A program made the position numbers and the translations under genes. The notes under the pieces were generated by a model. It had not been told where the DNA came from, made no database searches, and was given only the letters and a program-made list of their open reading frames with translations. Below, one piece after another: positions 34,461 through 43,403 of a stretch of 64,000 bases of DNA. Origin of the DNA: Candidatus Woesearchaeota archaeon. Its GTDB lineage: Archaea > Nanobdellota > Nanobdellia > Woesearchaeales > UBA525. Location: the NCBI GenBank assembly GCA_028818155.1, contig JAPPOH010000014.1, forward strand, positions 139,042 to 203,041, written 5' to 3'. Each line of letters starts with the position of its first letter. Positions within the stretch are counted from its first letter, which is position 1.

Positions 34461-35084
34461 TTATCCCATCTGCGCGAGAATGTCGTCTGGGAGCTGCGCT
34501 TTCACATCATCTGGGATGTCATCAAGCACGCCTTCCGGCATCTTCGGCACGAGCGCTTCTGACTCGCAGACCTTGCCGCTCACCTTGAATTTGCTTGCAG
34601 CAATGGATTCAAATCGACAGGAGAAGTCGGATGTGTCCACGTCTTCTGGGTCTTTGTATGAGGAGTCTTGTGTAGCTGCCTCATCCCCTTTCGTCATGTG
34701 GATCCACTCGCAATCTTTTGTGTCCAACACATCCTTGAGTTCTTTTGAGATTTGCATATACAAATCATCGCCATCCATAATCACGATGCCGCTCTCACCA
34801 CGGAACGTACTCTGTGCTCTTGCTTGCTCGCCTTTCAACCAGTATTCGAACGAGACTGTCTCATCGCCAGCGTCTGACGTACCCTGACAGTAGACGCTCT
34901 TGCCCAAGAGCATGATCGCTGCCATGGTCTTGTAGGACGTCAGGTCAAGTTCCTCGCTTTCCGGTGCAGCTTCTACAGGTTCTGTAGGCGCTTCATCCGA
35001 GGTGTCTGTTGGTGTGTCTTCAGGCGCCGGATTGCATGCAACAAGCGCAACGACAAAAAGTACTGCGAATATGATATACTTCAT
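34461..35084 (-). CDS. Putative lipoprotein with four cysteines
   Basis: 207 residues of unknown function. A signal peptide ends in the lipobox ALVAC (Cys 17). An acidic Thr/Glu/Pro spacer (about 30 residues) precedes a compact domain with KSVYCQG, DTKDCEWIH, FSCRFES and GKVCESE, probably two disulfides. The C-terminus (PEGVLDDIPDDVKAQLPDDILAQMG) is helical. The N-terminal layout matches the other lipoproteins nearby. It probably sits at the outer face of the membrane. No enzymatic motif seen. Confidence 0.65.
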   Translation of the reverse strand: MKYIIFAVLFVVALVACNPAPEDTPTDTSDEAPTEPVEAAPESEELDLTSYKTMAAIMLLGKSVYCQGTSDAGDETVSFEYWLKGEQARAQSTFRGESGIVIMDGDDLYMQISKELKDVLDTKDCEWIHMTKGDEAATQDSSYKDPEDVDTSDFSCRFESIAASKFKVSGKVCESEALVPKMPEGVLDDIPDDVKAQLPDDILAQMG

Positions 35085-35141
35085 TGTATCCCCTCACGAA
35101 CGGGAAAGAGTGCTATCTTTAAGAACGTTACTGGAAAAGGC

Positions 35142-35150
35142 ATTTAAACA
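35142..35150 (+). promoter_or_regulatory. TATA box of the DUF1295 gene
   Basis: ATTTAAACA is centred about 26 bases before ATG 35170, ruling out the longer frame from 35002. Confidence 0.5.
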
Positions 35151-35169
35151 GAAGGATGCTTGCTCGTTC

Positions 35170-35880
35170 ATGGAAACGATTCTCCTCACATTCGTTGCAT
35201 CATTTGCACTCCAGCTGAGCTTCTTTTTCTTCGCTGCACTTCTCAAGACGGATAAAGTGACTGATTTATCGTATGCGTTGACGTTTCTTGCGTTAGCATG
35301 GCTTGTCTTCTTTGTTGAGCAGCAAGCACTTTTGCTTGCCCTTGCCGTGACGCTCTGGGCTGTGCGTCTTGGCGGCTATTTATTCCTGAGAATCCTGCAC
35401 ATGAAGCGCGATAAGCGGTTTGATGGTATCCGTGAGAATTTTTGGCGGTTCGCAAAGTTCTGGTTCTTACAAGCGTTGGCTGTCTGGTTAATTCTCTTGC
35501 CCGTGACCATTGGATTGACTGTCGGGAAGATCTTGTATCTTGGATTCCTCATCTGGGCGCTTGGGTTTGTGCTCGAAACGGTCGCTGACCACCAAAAGTA
35601 CACGTTCAAGAAACGACATCCTGGAAAGTTAGTCACTGTCGGCCTCTGGAAACATGGGAGGCACCCGAACTACTTCGGCGAATTATTGTGTTGGTGGGGA
35701 CTCTTCATTGCTGTACTCCCTTCCTTGTCTGGCTGGCTGTACCTTTCCGTGCTTGGACCACTCTTCCTCACCGTGTTACTACTCTTTGTCACAGGCATTC
35801 CAACTATTGAACAATCGCATAGAAAACATTACGGGAAAGAGTACGAATCCTATAGAAAGCGAACGCGATTATTCATCTAA
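35170..35880 (+). CDS. DUF1295-type membrane protein (steroid 5-alpha-reductase-like)
   Basis: 236 residues with about six hydrophobic helices. The family signature in the C-terminal half is clear: KYTFKKRHPGKLVTVGLWKHGRHPNYFGELLCWWG, with the R-HPNYFGE core, and IEQSHRKHYGKEYESYRKRT near the end. DUF1295 proteins share the fold of steroid 5-alpha-reductases and isoprenylcysteine methyltransferases. In an archaeon an action on isoprenoid or polyprenyl substrates is conceivable but not shown. The TATA position sets ATG 35170. Confidence 0.87.
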   Translation: METILLTFVASFALQLSFFFFAALLKTDKVTDLSYALTFLALAWLVFFVEQQALLLALAVTLWAVRLGGYLFLRILHMKRDKRFDGIRENFWRFAKFWFLQALAVWLILLPVTIGLTVGKILYLGFLIWALGFVLETVADHQKYTFKKRHPGKLVTVGLWKHGRHPNYFGELLCWWGLFIAVLPSLSGWLYLSVLGPLFLTVLLLFVTGIPTIEQSHRKHYGKEYESYRKRTRLFI

Positions 35881-35889
35881 TGCGAAAAC

Positions 35890-35898
35890 TTCATAAAG
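35890..35898 (+). promoter_or_regulatory. TATA box deciding the GTG start at 35920
   Basis: TTCATAAAG is centred about 26 bases before GTG 35920. It favours that start over the GTG at 35902. Confidence 0.45.
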
Positions 35899-35919
35899 CT
35901 AGTGTTTCCTAGTGCTAGC

Positions 35920-36900
35920 GTGAAACAGCTCCACTTTACACTGCTCGCAGTTGTCATTGTTGGCCTCTTCTTCGTCATGGGCTCGTTTCAGATTGCGCCA
36001 GAAGAAACCCTCCGAGGAAAAACAACCACGACCTGCACGGCAGCAAGCAACGTCCAGTACGCGAATGGACAGCTCACCTGGACACCAGGACTTGGTCTCC
36101 GGCAGATTCTCCGTGTGAGCCCTGCCGAGCATAAAGACACATGCTTTAACGCAGGACAATCCTGCACCATAAAGGAGAATTGGCTCCCTGCAGACACGAG
36201 TTCCTTTGCTATCACGGGGACAGACTATAGAATCATCACAATCTGCCAGAATGACTGGAAAGAGGTGCACGGAACGATACAAGCAACAATCGCTGACGGC
36301 TCCATCACAGGAGGCGTTAACACATGTGATGACACGTACTGCGAAGCACCCGTACGGTGGGAGAGCACTGTCTTCACACAAGTCTGGTACGCAGAGGGAA
36401 GTGGTTTTGAGCACTTCTTGACATGTGATCAGAATAGCGACTTCACATTCACACGACTCGTACCAGGGAATACGTACGAAGTCTTACTCTACCAAGCACC
36501 GAACTGTGATCACATGAGCAAGGGTGCAGTGATCGATAGACTGCAGCTGCAGCCAGGATTGTACGCCCCACGTGGTGGCTTCTTTGCTGAGTCGACATGC
36601 ACAAACATCCACGGCTGGGCACAGGATCAAGACACACCTGACCGGCCAGTTGCTGTACACCTCTACTTTGGCGGTCCTGCAGGATCTGACGCGGTAGCGC
36701 ACAGCAAAGCACTCGTTGCAGATCAGCATCGGCAAGACTTGTGTGATAATCTTGGCTCGTGTGAGCATCTGTTCACATACGATCCATCAGCACATCTCGC
36801 TGCCGGAACACACACCGTGTATGCGTACGCGATCGACACGGACGGGATTGCGTCACGAAATACCTTGTTGAACGGCCAGCCGCTTACGTTTACGTGTTAG
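35920..36900 (+). CDS. Secreted or membrane-anchored cysteine-containing protein, unknown
   Basis: 326 residues, family not recognised. An N-terminal helix (residues 4-22, FTLLAVVIVGLFFVMGSF) is a signal anchor. The exterior has about twelve cysteines and three beta-rich units. The last (GWAQDQDTPDRPVAVHLYFGG, AHLAAGTHTVYAYAIDTDG) resembles the immunoglobulin-like modules found in cell-surface adhesion proteins, where a predicate like G.A.D.D.P.....V.....G recurs. Leaderless GTG 35920 is chosen because of the TATA spacing. Confidence 0.6.
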   Translation: MKQLHFTLLAVVIVGLFFVMGSFQIAPEETLRGKTTTTCTAASNVQYANGQLTWTPGLGLRQILRVSPAEHKDTCFNAGQSCTIKENWLPADTSSFAITGTDYRIITICQNDWKEVHGTIQATIADGSITGGVNTCDDTYCEAPVRWESTVFTQVWYAEGSGFEHFLTCDQNSDFTFTRLVPGNTYEVLLYQAPNCDHMSKGAVIDRLQLQPGLYAPRGGFFAESTCTNIHGWAQDQDTPDRPVAVHLYFGGPAGSDAVAHSKALVADQHRQDLCDNLGSCEHLFTYDPSAHLAAGTHTVYAYAIDTDGIASRNTLLNGQPLTFTC

Positions 36901-36910
36901 TATCTACGTA

Positions 36911-36920
36911 GATTTATAAA
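36911..36920 (+). promoter_or_regulatory. TATA box of the gene at 36943
   Basis: ATTTATAAAT is centred about 27 bases before ATG 36943. Confidence 0.6.
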
Positions 36921-36942
36921 TTCGGAACGACACGAAGCGTAC

Positions 36943-37491
36943 ATGAACAAACTCATTATGCCGTGCATCTTTGTCTTTGTGATAGGGCTCGCACTCGGCT
37001 TTCTCTTCGCGACAACGATTAAAGAGGCGCCACTGGATTATCCAGTTGATCTCGCTGTCATGTCACACACGCATCCGCAGCTGAACGTGACGGCAGAAGA
37101 GCTCCCGTCTTTGACGCTTCGGGTGATCCGTGATCCTAAGTCTGCGGGTGATTTTGCAGTGCATCTCATGACAGAAAACTTCGTCTTTGCGCCAGAACAT
37201 GTAAGCACAGAACACGTTCCTGGTGAAGGACACGCGCATATTTTTGTTGATGACGTCAAACTTGGAAGGTTGTACGGCGAGTGGTATCACCTCCCGACAT
37301 TAACCCCTGGCGAGCATGAGATCATGGTCTCTCTCAGCACGAATGATCACAGAGAGTATGCGCTTGCTGGCGTGCCTGTCATGGCATCAGAAGTTGTGAA
37401 CGTGCCTGAAGATCGGACGATGCAGATGGACAGCATGCCCTGCCACCAAATGCCGGATGGCAGCTGGATGGGCGACTGTGACGAGTCATAG
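36943..37491 (+). CDS. Membrane-anchored exported protein with GHAHIFVD motif
   Basis: 182 residues. A signal anchor (residues 5-24) is followed by a single beta-sandwich-like domain. The segment GEGHAHIFVDDVKLGRLYGEWYHLP, then TPGEHEIMVSLSTNDHREYA matches a widespread but poorly described exported family in which His residues may bind copper. The C-terminal MQMDSMPCHQMPDGSWMGDCDES is rich in Met, Cys and His, again suggesting metal binding. No neighbouring copper exporter, although a copper oxidase lies 10 kb away. Confidence 0.6.
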   Translation: MNKLIMPCIFVFVIGLALGFLFATTIKEAPLDYPVDLAVMSHTHPQLNVTAEELPSLTLRVIRDPKSAGDFAVHLMTENFVFAPEHVSTEHVPGEGHAHIFVDDVKLGRLYGEWYHLPTLTPGEHEIMVSLSTNDHREYALAGVPVMASEVVNVPEDRTMQMDSMPCHQMPDGSWMGDCDES

Positions 37492-37496
37492 AAAAA

Positions 37497-37889
37497 TCAT
37501 CGATAGATAACTCGGAGCGCAAGACCATACAAGCCAAACTGCAGTGCTAAGTAGACCGTTTCCATCGCAAAGAATAAGGGGACCGCTGCCTGCGCGTTCT
37601 TTGCCATAGCTGCAATGACATGAGAGGTCCAGAAGAAAATACCCGTCATTGCCACGTATTGGAATGCCGTCTTTATTGTTTTCTTCTTGAAGATGTAGGT
37701 GTAGCCAAAGGTTAAGAGCATACCTTGGATTGCGATGGAGCTGAATCCGAGCAGAAAGCTTGGGTTTTCTCCAAAGTAGCCGAACGAAAGGTAAAGTTGC
37801 TCGAACAGCACGATGTGCCAGATGATTGCGAGTGCGAACGTTACGATAATGTATGCGAGCGATGCAACTACGAACTTTCCTTTACTCAT
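37497..37889 (-). CDS. Four-helix membrane protein, unknown
   Basis: 130 residues with four hydrophobic helices (about residues 8-28, 44-66, 77-95 and 103-126) and few charged residues. Pattern SFGYFGENPSFLLGFSSIAIQGMLLTFGY resembles small integral proteins of the DUF1761 type, but I am not certain. ATG 37889 is selected because a TATATAAAC-like element at 37911-37920 lies about 27 bases upstream; the longer frame to 38204 would run through the lyase gene. Divergent from the lyase at 37960. Confidence 0.6.
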   Translation of the reverse strand: MSKGKFVVASLAYIIVTFALAIIWHIVLFEQLYLSFGYFGENPSFLLGFSSIAIQGMLLTFGYTYIFKKKTIKTAFQYVAMTGIFFWTSHVIAAMAKNAQAAVPLFFAMETVYLALQFGLYGLALRVIYR

Positions 37890-37959
37890 TGTTTGCTCAC
37901 TCTTTTCTCCGCATATAAACGTTGCGAACCTATTTATATTCAAGGAAAATTCTCCCAAC

Positions 37960-39228
37960 ATGAAACACACTGAACGATCGCTTGAGAACTTCGATGTTGC
38001 TGGCGAGCCATTGCCGATCGAAATCATTCGTGCAATCACGAAACTCAAGATTGCATGCGCACGAGCAAACGCATCTCTTGGGGCGCTCACACAAGAGCAA
38101 GCGGATGCAATTATTGCTGCGTGTGATGAAATCCTCACAGGAAAACATGATGAGAAGTTTGCAATCGATGTCTTCCAAGCGGGCTCGGGGACTTCTTCGC
38201 ACATGAATGTGAATGAGATGATTGCGGAGCTTGCAAACGTACATCCAAATGATCACGTGAATATGGGACAATCCACAAATAACGTCATGCCATCCGCTAT
38301 CAAAATCGCTGCGAATGAACTTGCTGCTGAGGCTGTGAAGAGTTTGCAAGAACTTGCTGTGGCACTTCGAAAAAATGAGGGTGAATTTTCTTCTATACGA
38401 ACATCCGGGAGGACACACTTGCAAGATGCCGTTCCTATAACACTTGGGCAAAAGTTTGGTGCGTACGCAACGGCGATTGAACAAAGTGCTGAAAGACTTG
38501 AGAGTAGCAATCCACGAGCACTTGGTATTGGCGGGAATGCGATCGGTACGGGCGTGAATACGAAAAAGGAGTTTCGCTCAACTATTGTACGTGAACTGAA
38601 CAAGCGGCTCACCACAGACTATGTTGTCGCGAAAGATGGTATTCATGTGACGCAGTTCTTGACGGATATTGCCGCGCTGTCTGCAGCTGTGAAGCTCGCA
38701 AGTATGGACATGCTGAAAATTTCGAATGATCTTCGATTACTTGCTTCAGGACCGCATACAGGGTTTGGTGAACTCAACCTCCCAGAGGTAGAGCCTGGCT
38801 CGTCCATCATGCCAGGGAAAGTCAATCCAACTATTTGTGAGGCTGCGTGCATGGCGTGCATGCAGATACAGGGGCTTGATCATGCTGTAACCCTGGCGTG
38901 TAGCGCTGGGCAGTTAGAGTTGAATACACACATGCCGTTGATCGGCTCTAATCTTGTGCGAGAATTACAAATCCTTGCGCGGTGTGCGACGATGTTGTCT
39001 GAGAAATGCATTGCTGGCATTACTGCGAATGAAGAAACGTGTAAGAAACACTTTGAGACAAGTGCGGGCCTCGCTACGCTTCTGAACCCGAGGCTTGGGT
39101 ATGATGCGGTCGCAGAGCTCGTGAAGGAATCGCTGCGTACTGGGAAGAGTTTCCGAGAACTCGTGGTGGAGAAACAGCTTATGCCTGCTGAGGAGTTTGA
39201 CGAATTGCTTACGAGCCCTTTGGAATGA
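37960..39228 (+). CDS. Aspartase/fumarase-family lyase
   Basis: 422 residues. Three conserved regions of the superfamily are present: QAGSGTSSHMNVNEMIA, SGRTHLQDAVPITLGQ and the signature loop GSSIMPGKVNP. They place it among class II fumarases and aspartate ammonia-lyases, homotetramers that add or remove water or ammonia across fumarate. Evidence for the substrate is mixed: MPGKVNP and GRTHL are fumarase-like, while THLQDAVP, AGQLELN, EKCIAGITANEETC and TGKSFRELV are aspartase-like. The 422 residues are slightly shorter than either (about 460). ATG 37960 has a TATA box (CTATTTATA) about 27 bases upstream. Confidence 0.85.
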   Translation: MKHTERSLENFDVAGEPLPIEIIRAITKLKIACARANASLGALTQEQADAIIAACDEILTGKHDEKFAIDVFQAGSGTSSHMNVNEMIAELANVHPNDHVNMGQSTNNVMPSAIKIAANELAAEAVKSLQELAVALRKNEGEFSSIRTSGRTHLQDAVPITLGQKFGAYATAIEQSAERLESSNPRALGIGGNAIGTGVNTKKEFRSTIVRELNKRLTTDYVVAKDGIHVTQFLTDIAALSAAVKLASMDMLKISNDLRLLASGPHTGFGELNLPEVEPGSSIMPGKVNPTICEAACMACMQIQGLDHAVTLACSAGQLELNTHMPLIGSNLVRELQILARCATMLSEKCIAGITANEETCKKHFETSAGLATLLNPRLGYDAVAELVKESLRTGKSFRELVVEKQLMPAEEFDELLTSPLE

Positions 39229-40264
39229 TATCAAACACCCCTATCGTATTTCTGCTGCCGAGACGCATGGGGATCATCCATGTCCCAGTGCCAGGGTTCA
39301 CGTATAATTGTGTGTTCCCAATCGTGTAGAGGCCCTTCCAATACTTGTAGCGGAGCATCACCAAGAGATTAAATGGAAAAATCTGCCCCGCATGCGTGTG
39401 GCCAGTTAACATAAGGTCAATGTTGTTATCCACCGCCGGCTGGATCGGATCTGGTTGATGGTAGAGCAGCACGCGGAACGTGTCTTCCAGATCGAGCTGT
39501 TCTAATTCAGTTGGCATGCTCGCACCCCCTGTCGGATCATCAATGCCAAGGAATTGTATGCCTTTCACCGTTGTACTTTTCGTTCGGAGTACATCAGCGC
39601 CGAGGTTCTGCATGACCTTCTCTGTCCAGTCATCACCAACGTAAAACTCATGGTTTCCTATCGTGAAGAGGACAGGGGCACCAAGTGTCTGTAACGAGGA
39701 GAAGGCATCTGCTGCTGGTCGTCCGGGTGCATCAAATAGATCTCCTGTGATCACCACAACATCTGGTTTGAGTGGTTTGACCAGGTCAATTACAGTGTCA
39801 AATTCTTCCTGAGCGCCCGCGCCATGCAGGTGTTGATCTGTCAGGTGCACGATTCTGACTTGCTCTGTTATCTTCTCTGATGCCATTTGGTGTTCGAACA
39901 CGACCCAGGATGATGCGGTGTGGAGTGCAACACCCGTCAGAATCAGGATAATACCAATGAGTACGTAGCCCCACGACGCTTTCGGGTAGATGAGTCGTGC
40001 GAGCTCAACAAGCACAATCGCAAAGAGGCCGAGCCAGACAATACCCAGCCAGATGCCCGCGAGTTTGTGGAGAAAGAATGAAAAGCTGTTATTGAGTGTC
40101 TCTTGGAGCGCGTTGCTCACGAAGAAAAAGAGTGTGGCGGCAACGCTCCACGCGAGTGCATACGGCAGGTGAAAGTATGAAAACGTTCTCCAGAGGAAGA
40201 GGTAGTTCAAACCGAGGAATACGAGTGAGAAGAATGCGTAGAAGATGAGGACAATGAGAGCCAT
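39209..40264 (-). CDS. Membrane-bound metallophosphoesterase
   Basis: 351 residues. Four N-terminal helices (about residues 3-22, 32-50, 68-90 and 98-118) precede a YkuE/YaeI-like calcineurin domain: VHLTDQHLHG, VVITGDLFDAPG, TIGNHEFY, LLYHQP and MLTGHTHAGQ. YaeI/YkuE relatives are membrane phosphodiesterases that act on lipids such as UDP-diacylglucosamine or cell-wall precursors. The substrate here is unknown. It overlaps the lyase gene by 20 bases at the 3' end, and a TATA element (CTTTTTATAC) sits near 40287-40296. Confidence 0.87.
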   Translation of the reverse strand: MALIVLIFYAFFSLVFLGLNYLFLWRTFSYFHLPYALAWSVAATLFFFVSNALQETLNNSFSFFLHKLAGIWLGIVWLGLFAIVLVELARLIYPKASWGYVLIGIILILTGVALHTASSWVVFEHQMASEKITEQVRIVHLTDQHLHGAGAQEEFDTVIDLVKPLKPDVVVITGDLFDAPGRPAADAFSSLQTLGAPVLFTIGNHEFYVGDDWTEKVMQNLGADVLRTKSTTVKGIQFLGIDDPTGGASMPTELEQLDLEDTFRVLLYHQPDPIQPAVDNNIDLMLTGHTHAGQIFPFNLLVMLRYKYWKGLYTIGNTQLYVNPGTGTWMIPMRLGSRNTIGVFDIIPKGS

Positions 40265-40351
40265 TGGAGCTGCTTGTGTCGTTGTGTATAAAAAGTAAAC
40301 GCTGGGGGGACACGAATATTGACGAGTATAGCAACTCTCGAGTACAGAGAC

Positions 40352-40361
40352 ATATTTAAAA
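40352..40361 (+). promoter_or_regulatory. TATA box of the antiporter gene
   Basis: ATATTTAAAA is centred about 27 bases before ATG 40384. Confidence 0.5.
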
Positions 40362-40383
40362 GCGACACCACTGCAGAACAGGC

Positions 40384-42159
40384 ATGGCTGAACTCCTCAC
40401 AACCCTTGGGTTGATGATCATTGGCGCTGCAGTGTTCGGCCTGTTCGCGAAACATCTCAAACAGCCAATTATCATCGGGTATGTAGTTGTCGGTATTTTA
40501 CTCGGCCCTTCATTGCTAGATTTTGTGCCTGAATCTGAACCTGTTGTCTTGCTCTCCGAGCTTGGCTTGATCTTCCTGCTCTTTATCATCGGACTTGAGC
40601 TTGACTTCTCGCGAATACGGGAAATAGGGAAGACGAGCGTTCTGATCGGGGTGTTGCATGTTGTCATCATGACAACGCTCGGCACTGGTGCTGCGATGCT
40701 GTTCGGGTTCAATCTCGTGCAGGGCCTGTATGTTGGACTGCTCCTCGCAATTTCATCAACAATTGTCGTTGCAAAGTTAATGCAGGATAAGAATGAGTCT
40801 TCGTCGCTCCATGGCGAGATCACGATGGGCATCTTGATCGTCGAAGACATTCTCGCAGTTCTTGGTTTGGCACTCCTCGGTTCGCTGAGTTCCATGGATC
40901 CGATCGAGCAAGCGGTTGGTATTCCAACACTCAAAGGCATTATGGAGTCTGCTGGCGTGTTCTTCCCGGGCGGGGCATGGTCACTCATTCCGATTGCTGT
41001 GCAGGGCATTCTTTTTGCATGTTTTTCGTACTTGCTCCTCAAGTTTGTTGTCGCGCGCATGTACAAGAGTGCACTGCAGTACCACGAACTGTTCTTTGTA
41101 CTTTCCATTGCGGTCGTGTTCACCATCTCAGGCCTTGGTGCGTTCTTCGGCTTTTCGTTCGCGATTGGCGCGTTCGTAGCAGGCCTTTCACTCTCAAGCG
41201 CGAAGTATAGTCATGAGATCATGGCACGTTTGCAGCCCTTGAAGGACTTTTTTCTTATTCTCTTCTTTGTTGGGCTTGGGATTGAGATCGTGCTCATTGA
41301 CTTCACGCAGCAGTATGTCTTGCTCGCACTCGTCTTTTTTGGCGCAGTCTTCGTGAAACCTATTGAGCTGTATGTGTTGACGAGAACACTCGGCTATAAC
41401 ATCAGAACGTCGTTCCTCGTTGCGATTCACTTAGCGCAGGCGAGTGAATTCGGTATAATTCTCGTCGCGAGTGGTGTGATTGTGGGTGCCTTGCCACTGA
41501 CGTTCCTCACTGGAGCCGTTGTCGCTACAATTTTGACCATGGTGCTCTCGACGTATTTGATTGAGTACGAGCAGCGCATCTATGATTTCTGTAGTCCCTA
41601 CTTACACAAGTTAACCAGGGACAAGAACCCTGATAGAGAAGAGATCCAAAACGTGCCGAAGAAATACGAGCCAGAGATTGTGTTTTTCGGAGTGACCCCC
41701 ATGACCTCCACACTCATCGAGAATACGAAACGGAACGTACTGGTTGTTGATTACAACCCAGAGCGGATTGTCGCGTATGAGAAGAAAGGGATTCGCGCGA
41801 TCTGTTCAGACGCTATCGATCCTGAATTGTATGCAGAGATTAATTTCACAAAAGTTGCTGTGGTCGTGAGTGTCATCCATGATGAGCAAACGACATTCCA
41901 CGGACCGAGTAGCAATCGTTTCCTCATCAAGAAGATCAGGGAGATAAACAGGCGTGCGATGATTGTTGTGACTGCAAAAGACAGTGTGGAGGCCGATCGC
42001 TTCTACAGTGCTGGCGCGACTGTTGTGCTGACGCCACACACAATGGGGCAGAATGCGTTGCAAGAGTTGCTGACGGTGCAAAACAACAAACACCTTGCTT
42101 CACTGCTGGCGTTTTATCGGCATAGTCACATGCACAACGGCTCGTATCGTGCAGTCTAG
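40384..42159 (+). CDS. CPA2-type cation:proton antiporter with degenerate TrkA-N-like domain
   Basis: 591 residues. Twelve or so helices (residues 3-395) carry CPA2 motifs: KQPIIIGYVVVGILLGP, LLFIIGLELDF, AISSTIVV and VEDILAVL. This makes it a relative of KefB/KefC and archaeal Na+ or K+/H+ antiporters. Residues 430-575 look like a TrkA-N (RCK) Rossmann domain: VVDYNPERIVAYEKKGIRAICSDAIDPELY, then SAGATVVLTPH. The usual GxGxxG nucleotide loop is replaced by FGVTPMTST, so NAD binding is doubtful. It would regulate ion flux across the membrane. Confidence 0.88.
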   Translation: MAELLTTLGLMIIGAAVFGLFAKHLKQPIIIGYVVVGILLGPSLLDFVPESEPVVLLSELGLIFLLFIIGLELDFSRIREIGKTSVLIGVLHVVIMTTLGTGAAMLFGFNLVQGLYVGLLLAISSTIVVAKLMQDKNESSSLHGEITMGILIVEDILAVLGLALLGSLSSMDPIEQAVGIPTLKGIMESAGVFFPGGAWSLIPIAVQGILFACFSYLLLKFVVARMYKSALQYHELFFVLSIAVVFTISGLGAFFGFSFAIGAFVAGLSLSSAKYSHEIMARLQPLKDFFLILFFVGLGIEIVLIDFTQQYVLLALVFFGAVFVKPIELYVLTRTLGYNIRTSFLVAIHLAQASEFGIILVASGVIVGALPLTFLTGAVVATILTMVLSTYLIEYEQRIYDFCSPYLHKLTRDKNPDREEIQNVPKKYEPEIVFFGVTPMTSTLIENTKRNVLVVDYNPERIVAYEKKGIRAICSDAIDPELYAEINFTKVAVVVSVIHDEQTTFHGPSSNRFLIKKIREINRRAMIVVTAKDSVEADRFYSAGATVVLTPHTMGQNALQELLTVQNNKHLASLLAFYRHSHMHNGSYRAV

Positions 42160-42165
42160 GCTCGC

Positions 42166-42555
42166 TTACCAGTTCAAGTATGTGATGCTGATTTGTAAGA
42201 CTGTTGCAAACACAACCCAGAGGAGATACGGGATCTGTGCGTAAGTGATGAGCGGATTGTACTGGTAGATTGCGATCATCGCCCAGATGAGTGTGCCGAG
42301 CACGAGCAGAATGTCGATAGTCGCCAAAAGTAAGTTTTGGAGGCTGAACTGGAGTGGTGTGAACGCGAAGTTGAAGATGAGATTGAGGATGAAGGGAAGT
42401 GCGACGAGAACTGGGAGCTCTTTCTTGAATGTGAGAAAGAAGACGTAGCCGAATGTTATTGCGATAATCGTGTAGAGGATCGGCCAGACGATGCCGAAGA
42501 TGCTTGCTGGAGGCGCGAAGAATGGTTTTGTGAGCGTTGCGTAGTAGGATTGCAT
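42166..42555 (-). CDS. TspO/MBR-family membrane protein
   Basis: 129 residues with five predicted helices, the TspO topology. Key positions are seen: KPFFAPPASIFGIVWPILYTIIAI at the N-terminus, NLIFNFAFTPLQF in the middle, and the YLLWVVFATVLQISITYLNW end. TspO proteins bind porphyrins, tetrapyrroles and steroids. The usual tryptophan-rich core is reduced (W in IVWP, IWAM, LLWV, NW), and the chain is at the short end of the family (usually 150-160). Confidence 0.82.
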   Translation of the reverse strand: MQSYYATLTKPFFAPPASIFGIVWPILYTIIAITFGYVFFLTFKKELPVLVALPFILNLIFNFAFTPLQFSLQNLLLATIDILLVLGTLIWAMIAIYQYNPLITYAQIPYLLWVVFATVLQISITYLNW

Positions 42556-42642
42556 GAGTTGGCTATTAATAGTTAGTATAAAAAACGAGCGTATGAAAAC
42601 TCATAAATATACTGCACACAAGAATGTGTCTGAGGTTATACT

Positions 42643-43008
42643 ATGACATACGTCGATGGATTTGTACTCCCCGTACCAACAAAGAATAAAGCGAAATACA
42701 GGAAAGTGGCACGCGAAGCAGGCAAGATGTGGAAGAAACATGGCGCCCTACAATATATTGAGTGTTGGGGTGATGAGATGCACCCCGCTGCTGGCGGCAT
42801 GAAGATGGCGAAGTTCCCAAAGATTGCACAGGCGAAGCGTTCTGAAGCTGTCGTGTTTGCGTTTATTATTTACAAAAATAAAACGCATAGGAACAAGGTA
42901 AACAAGGCAGTGATGAAAGAATGTGCGGAACAGCAGCACGATGATGTGATGCCTTTTGATGTCAAACGAATGGCCTGGGGCGGCTTCACCGCGATTGTGG
43001 AAGAATGA
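42643..43008 (+). CDS. DUF1428-family protein (YbaA-like)
   Basis: 121 residues. The start MTYVDGFVLPVPTKNKAKYRKVAREAGKMWKKHGALQYIECWGDE and the end PFDVKRMAWGGFTAIVEE follow the DUF1428/YbaA family, ferredoxin-like dimeric alpha-beta barrel proteins common in bacteria. Function unknown. It is first of three genes with gaps of 10 bases. An AT-rich element at 42602-42611 and a GAGGTT site precede ATG 42643. Confidence 0.85.
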   Translation: MTYVDGFVLPVPTKNKAKYRKVAREAGKMWKKHGALQYIECWGDEMHPAAGGMKMAKFPKIAQAKRSEAVVFAFIIYKNKTHRNKVNKAVMKECAEQQHDDVMPFDVKRMAWGGFTAIVEE

Positions 43009-43018
43009 GGAGGGTACC

Positions 43019-43393
43019 ATGAATGAGCGAAATTTAGTTGGATGGTTTGAAATTTACGTTAACGATATTGAACGAGCGAAGAGTTTCTATGAGTCCGTTT
43101 TTGAACGTACGTTAGAAGCACTATCAATGGACGGTATGGAAATGTGGATGTTTCCTGGAGATCCAAACAATGCCGGGTGTGCTGGAGCCCTTGTAAAGAT
43201 GGACGGCATGGAGCCAGGTGGCACGAGTACCATCGTCTATTTCACCAGCGAGGATTGCGCTGTTGAAGCGAAACGAGTCCTCGAACACGGAGGAAAGATC
43301 CACGCTCCAAAGATGTCGATTGGAGAACATGGATTCATAACCTTGGCAATCGACACTGAAGGGAACATGATCGGTATACACTCAATGAAGTAG
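43019..43393 (+). CDS. VOC (glyoxalase/bleomycin-resistance) family protein
   Basis: 124 residues, one VOC domain. Start VGWFEIYVNDIERAKSFYESVFERTLE, then MEMWMFPGDPN, then TSTIVYFTSEDCAVEAKRVLEHGGKIHAPKMSIGEHGFITLAIDTEGNMIGIHS. The pattern matches the PhnB/glyoxalase-like exported or stress-related group common in bacteria. Metal ligands could be the Glu/His in FEIYV..., E..G and GIHS, but no substrate can be given. The ATG at 43019 is set by an AGGAGGG ribosome site. Confidence 0.87.
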   Translation: MNERNLVGWFEIYVNDIERAKSFYESVFERTLEALSMDGMEMWMFPGDPNNAGCAGALVKMDGMEPGGTSTIVYFTSEDCAVEAKRVLEHGGKIHAPKMSIGEHGFITLAIDTEGNMIGIHSMK

Positions 43394-43403
43394 AGCGAGA
43401 AAC

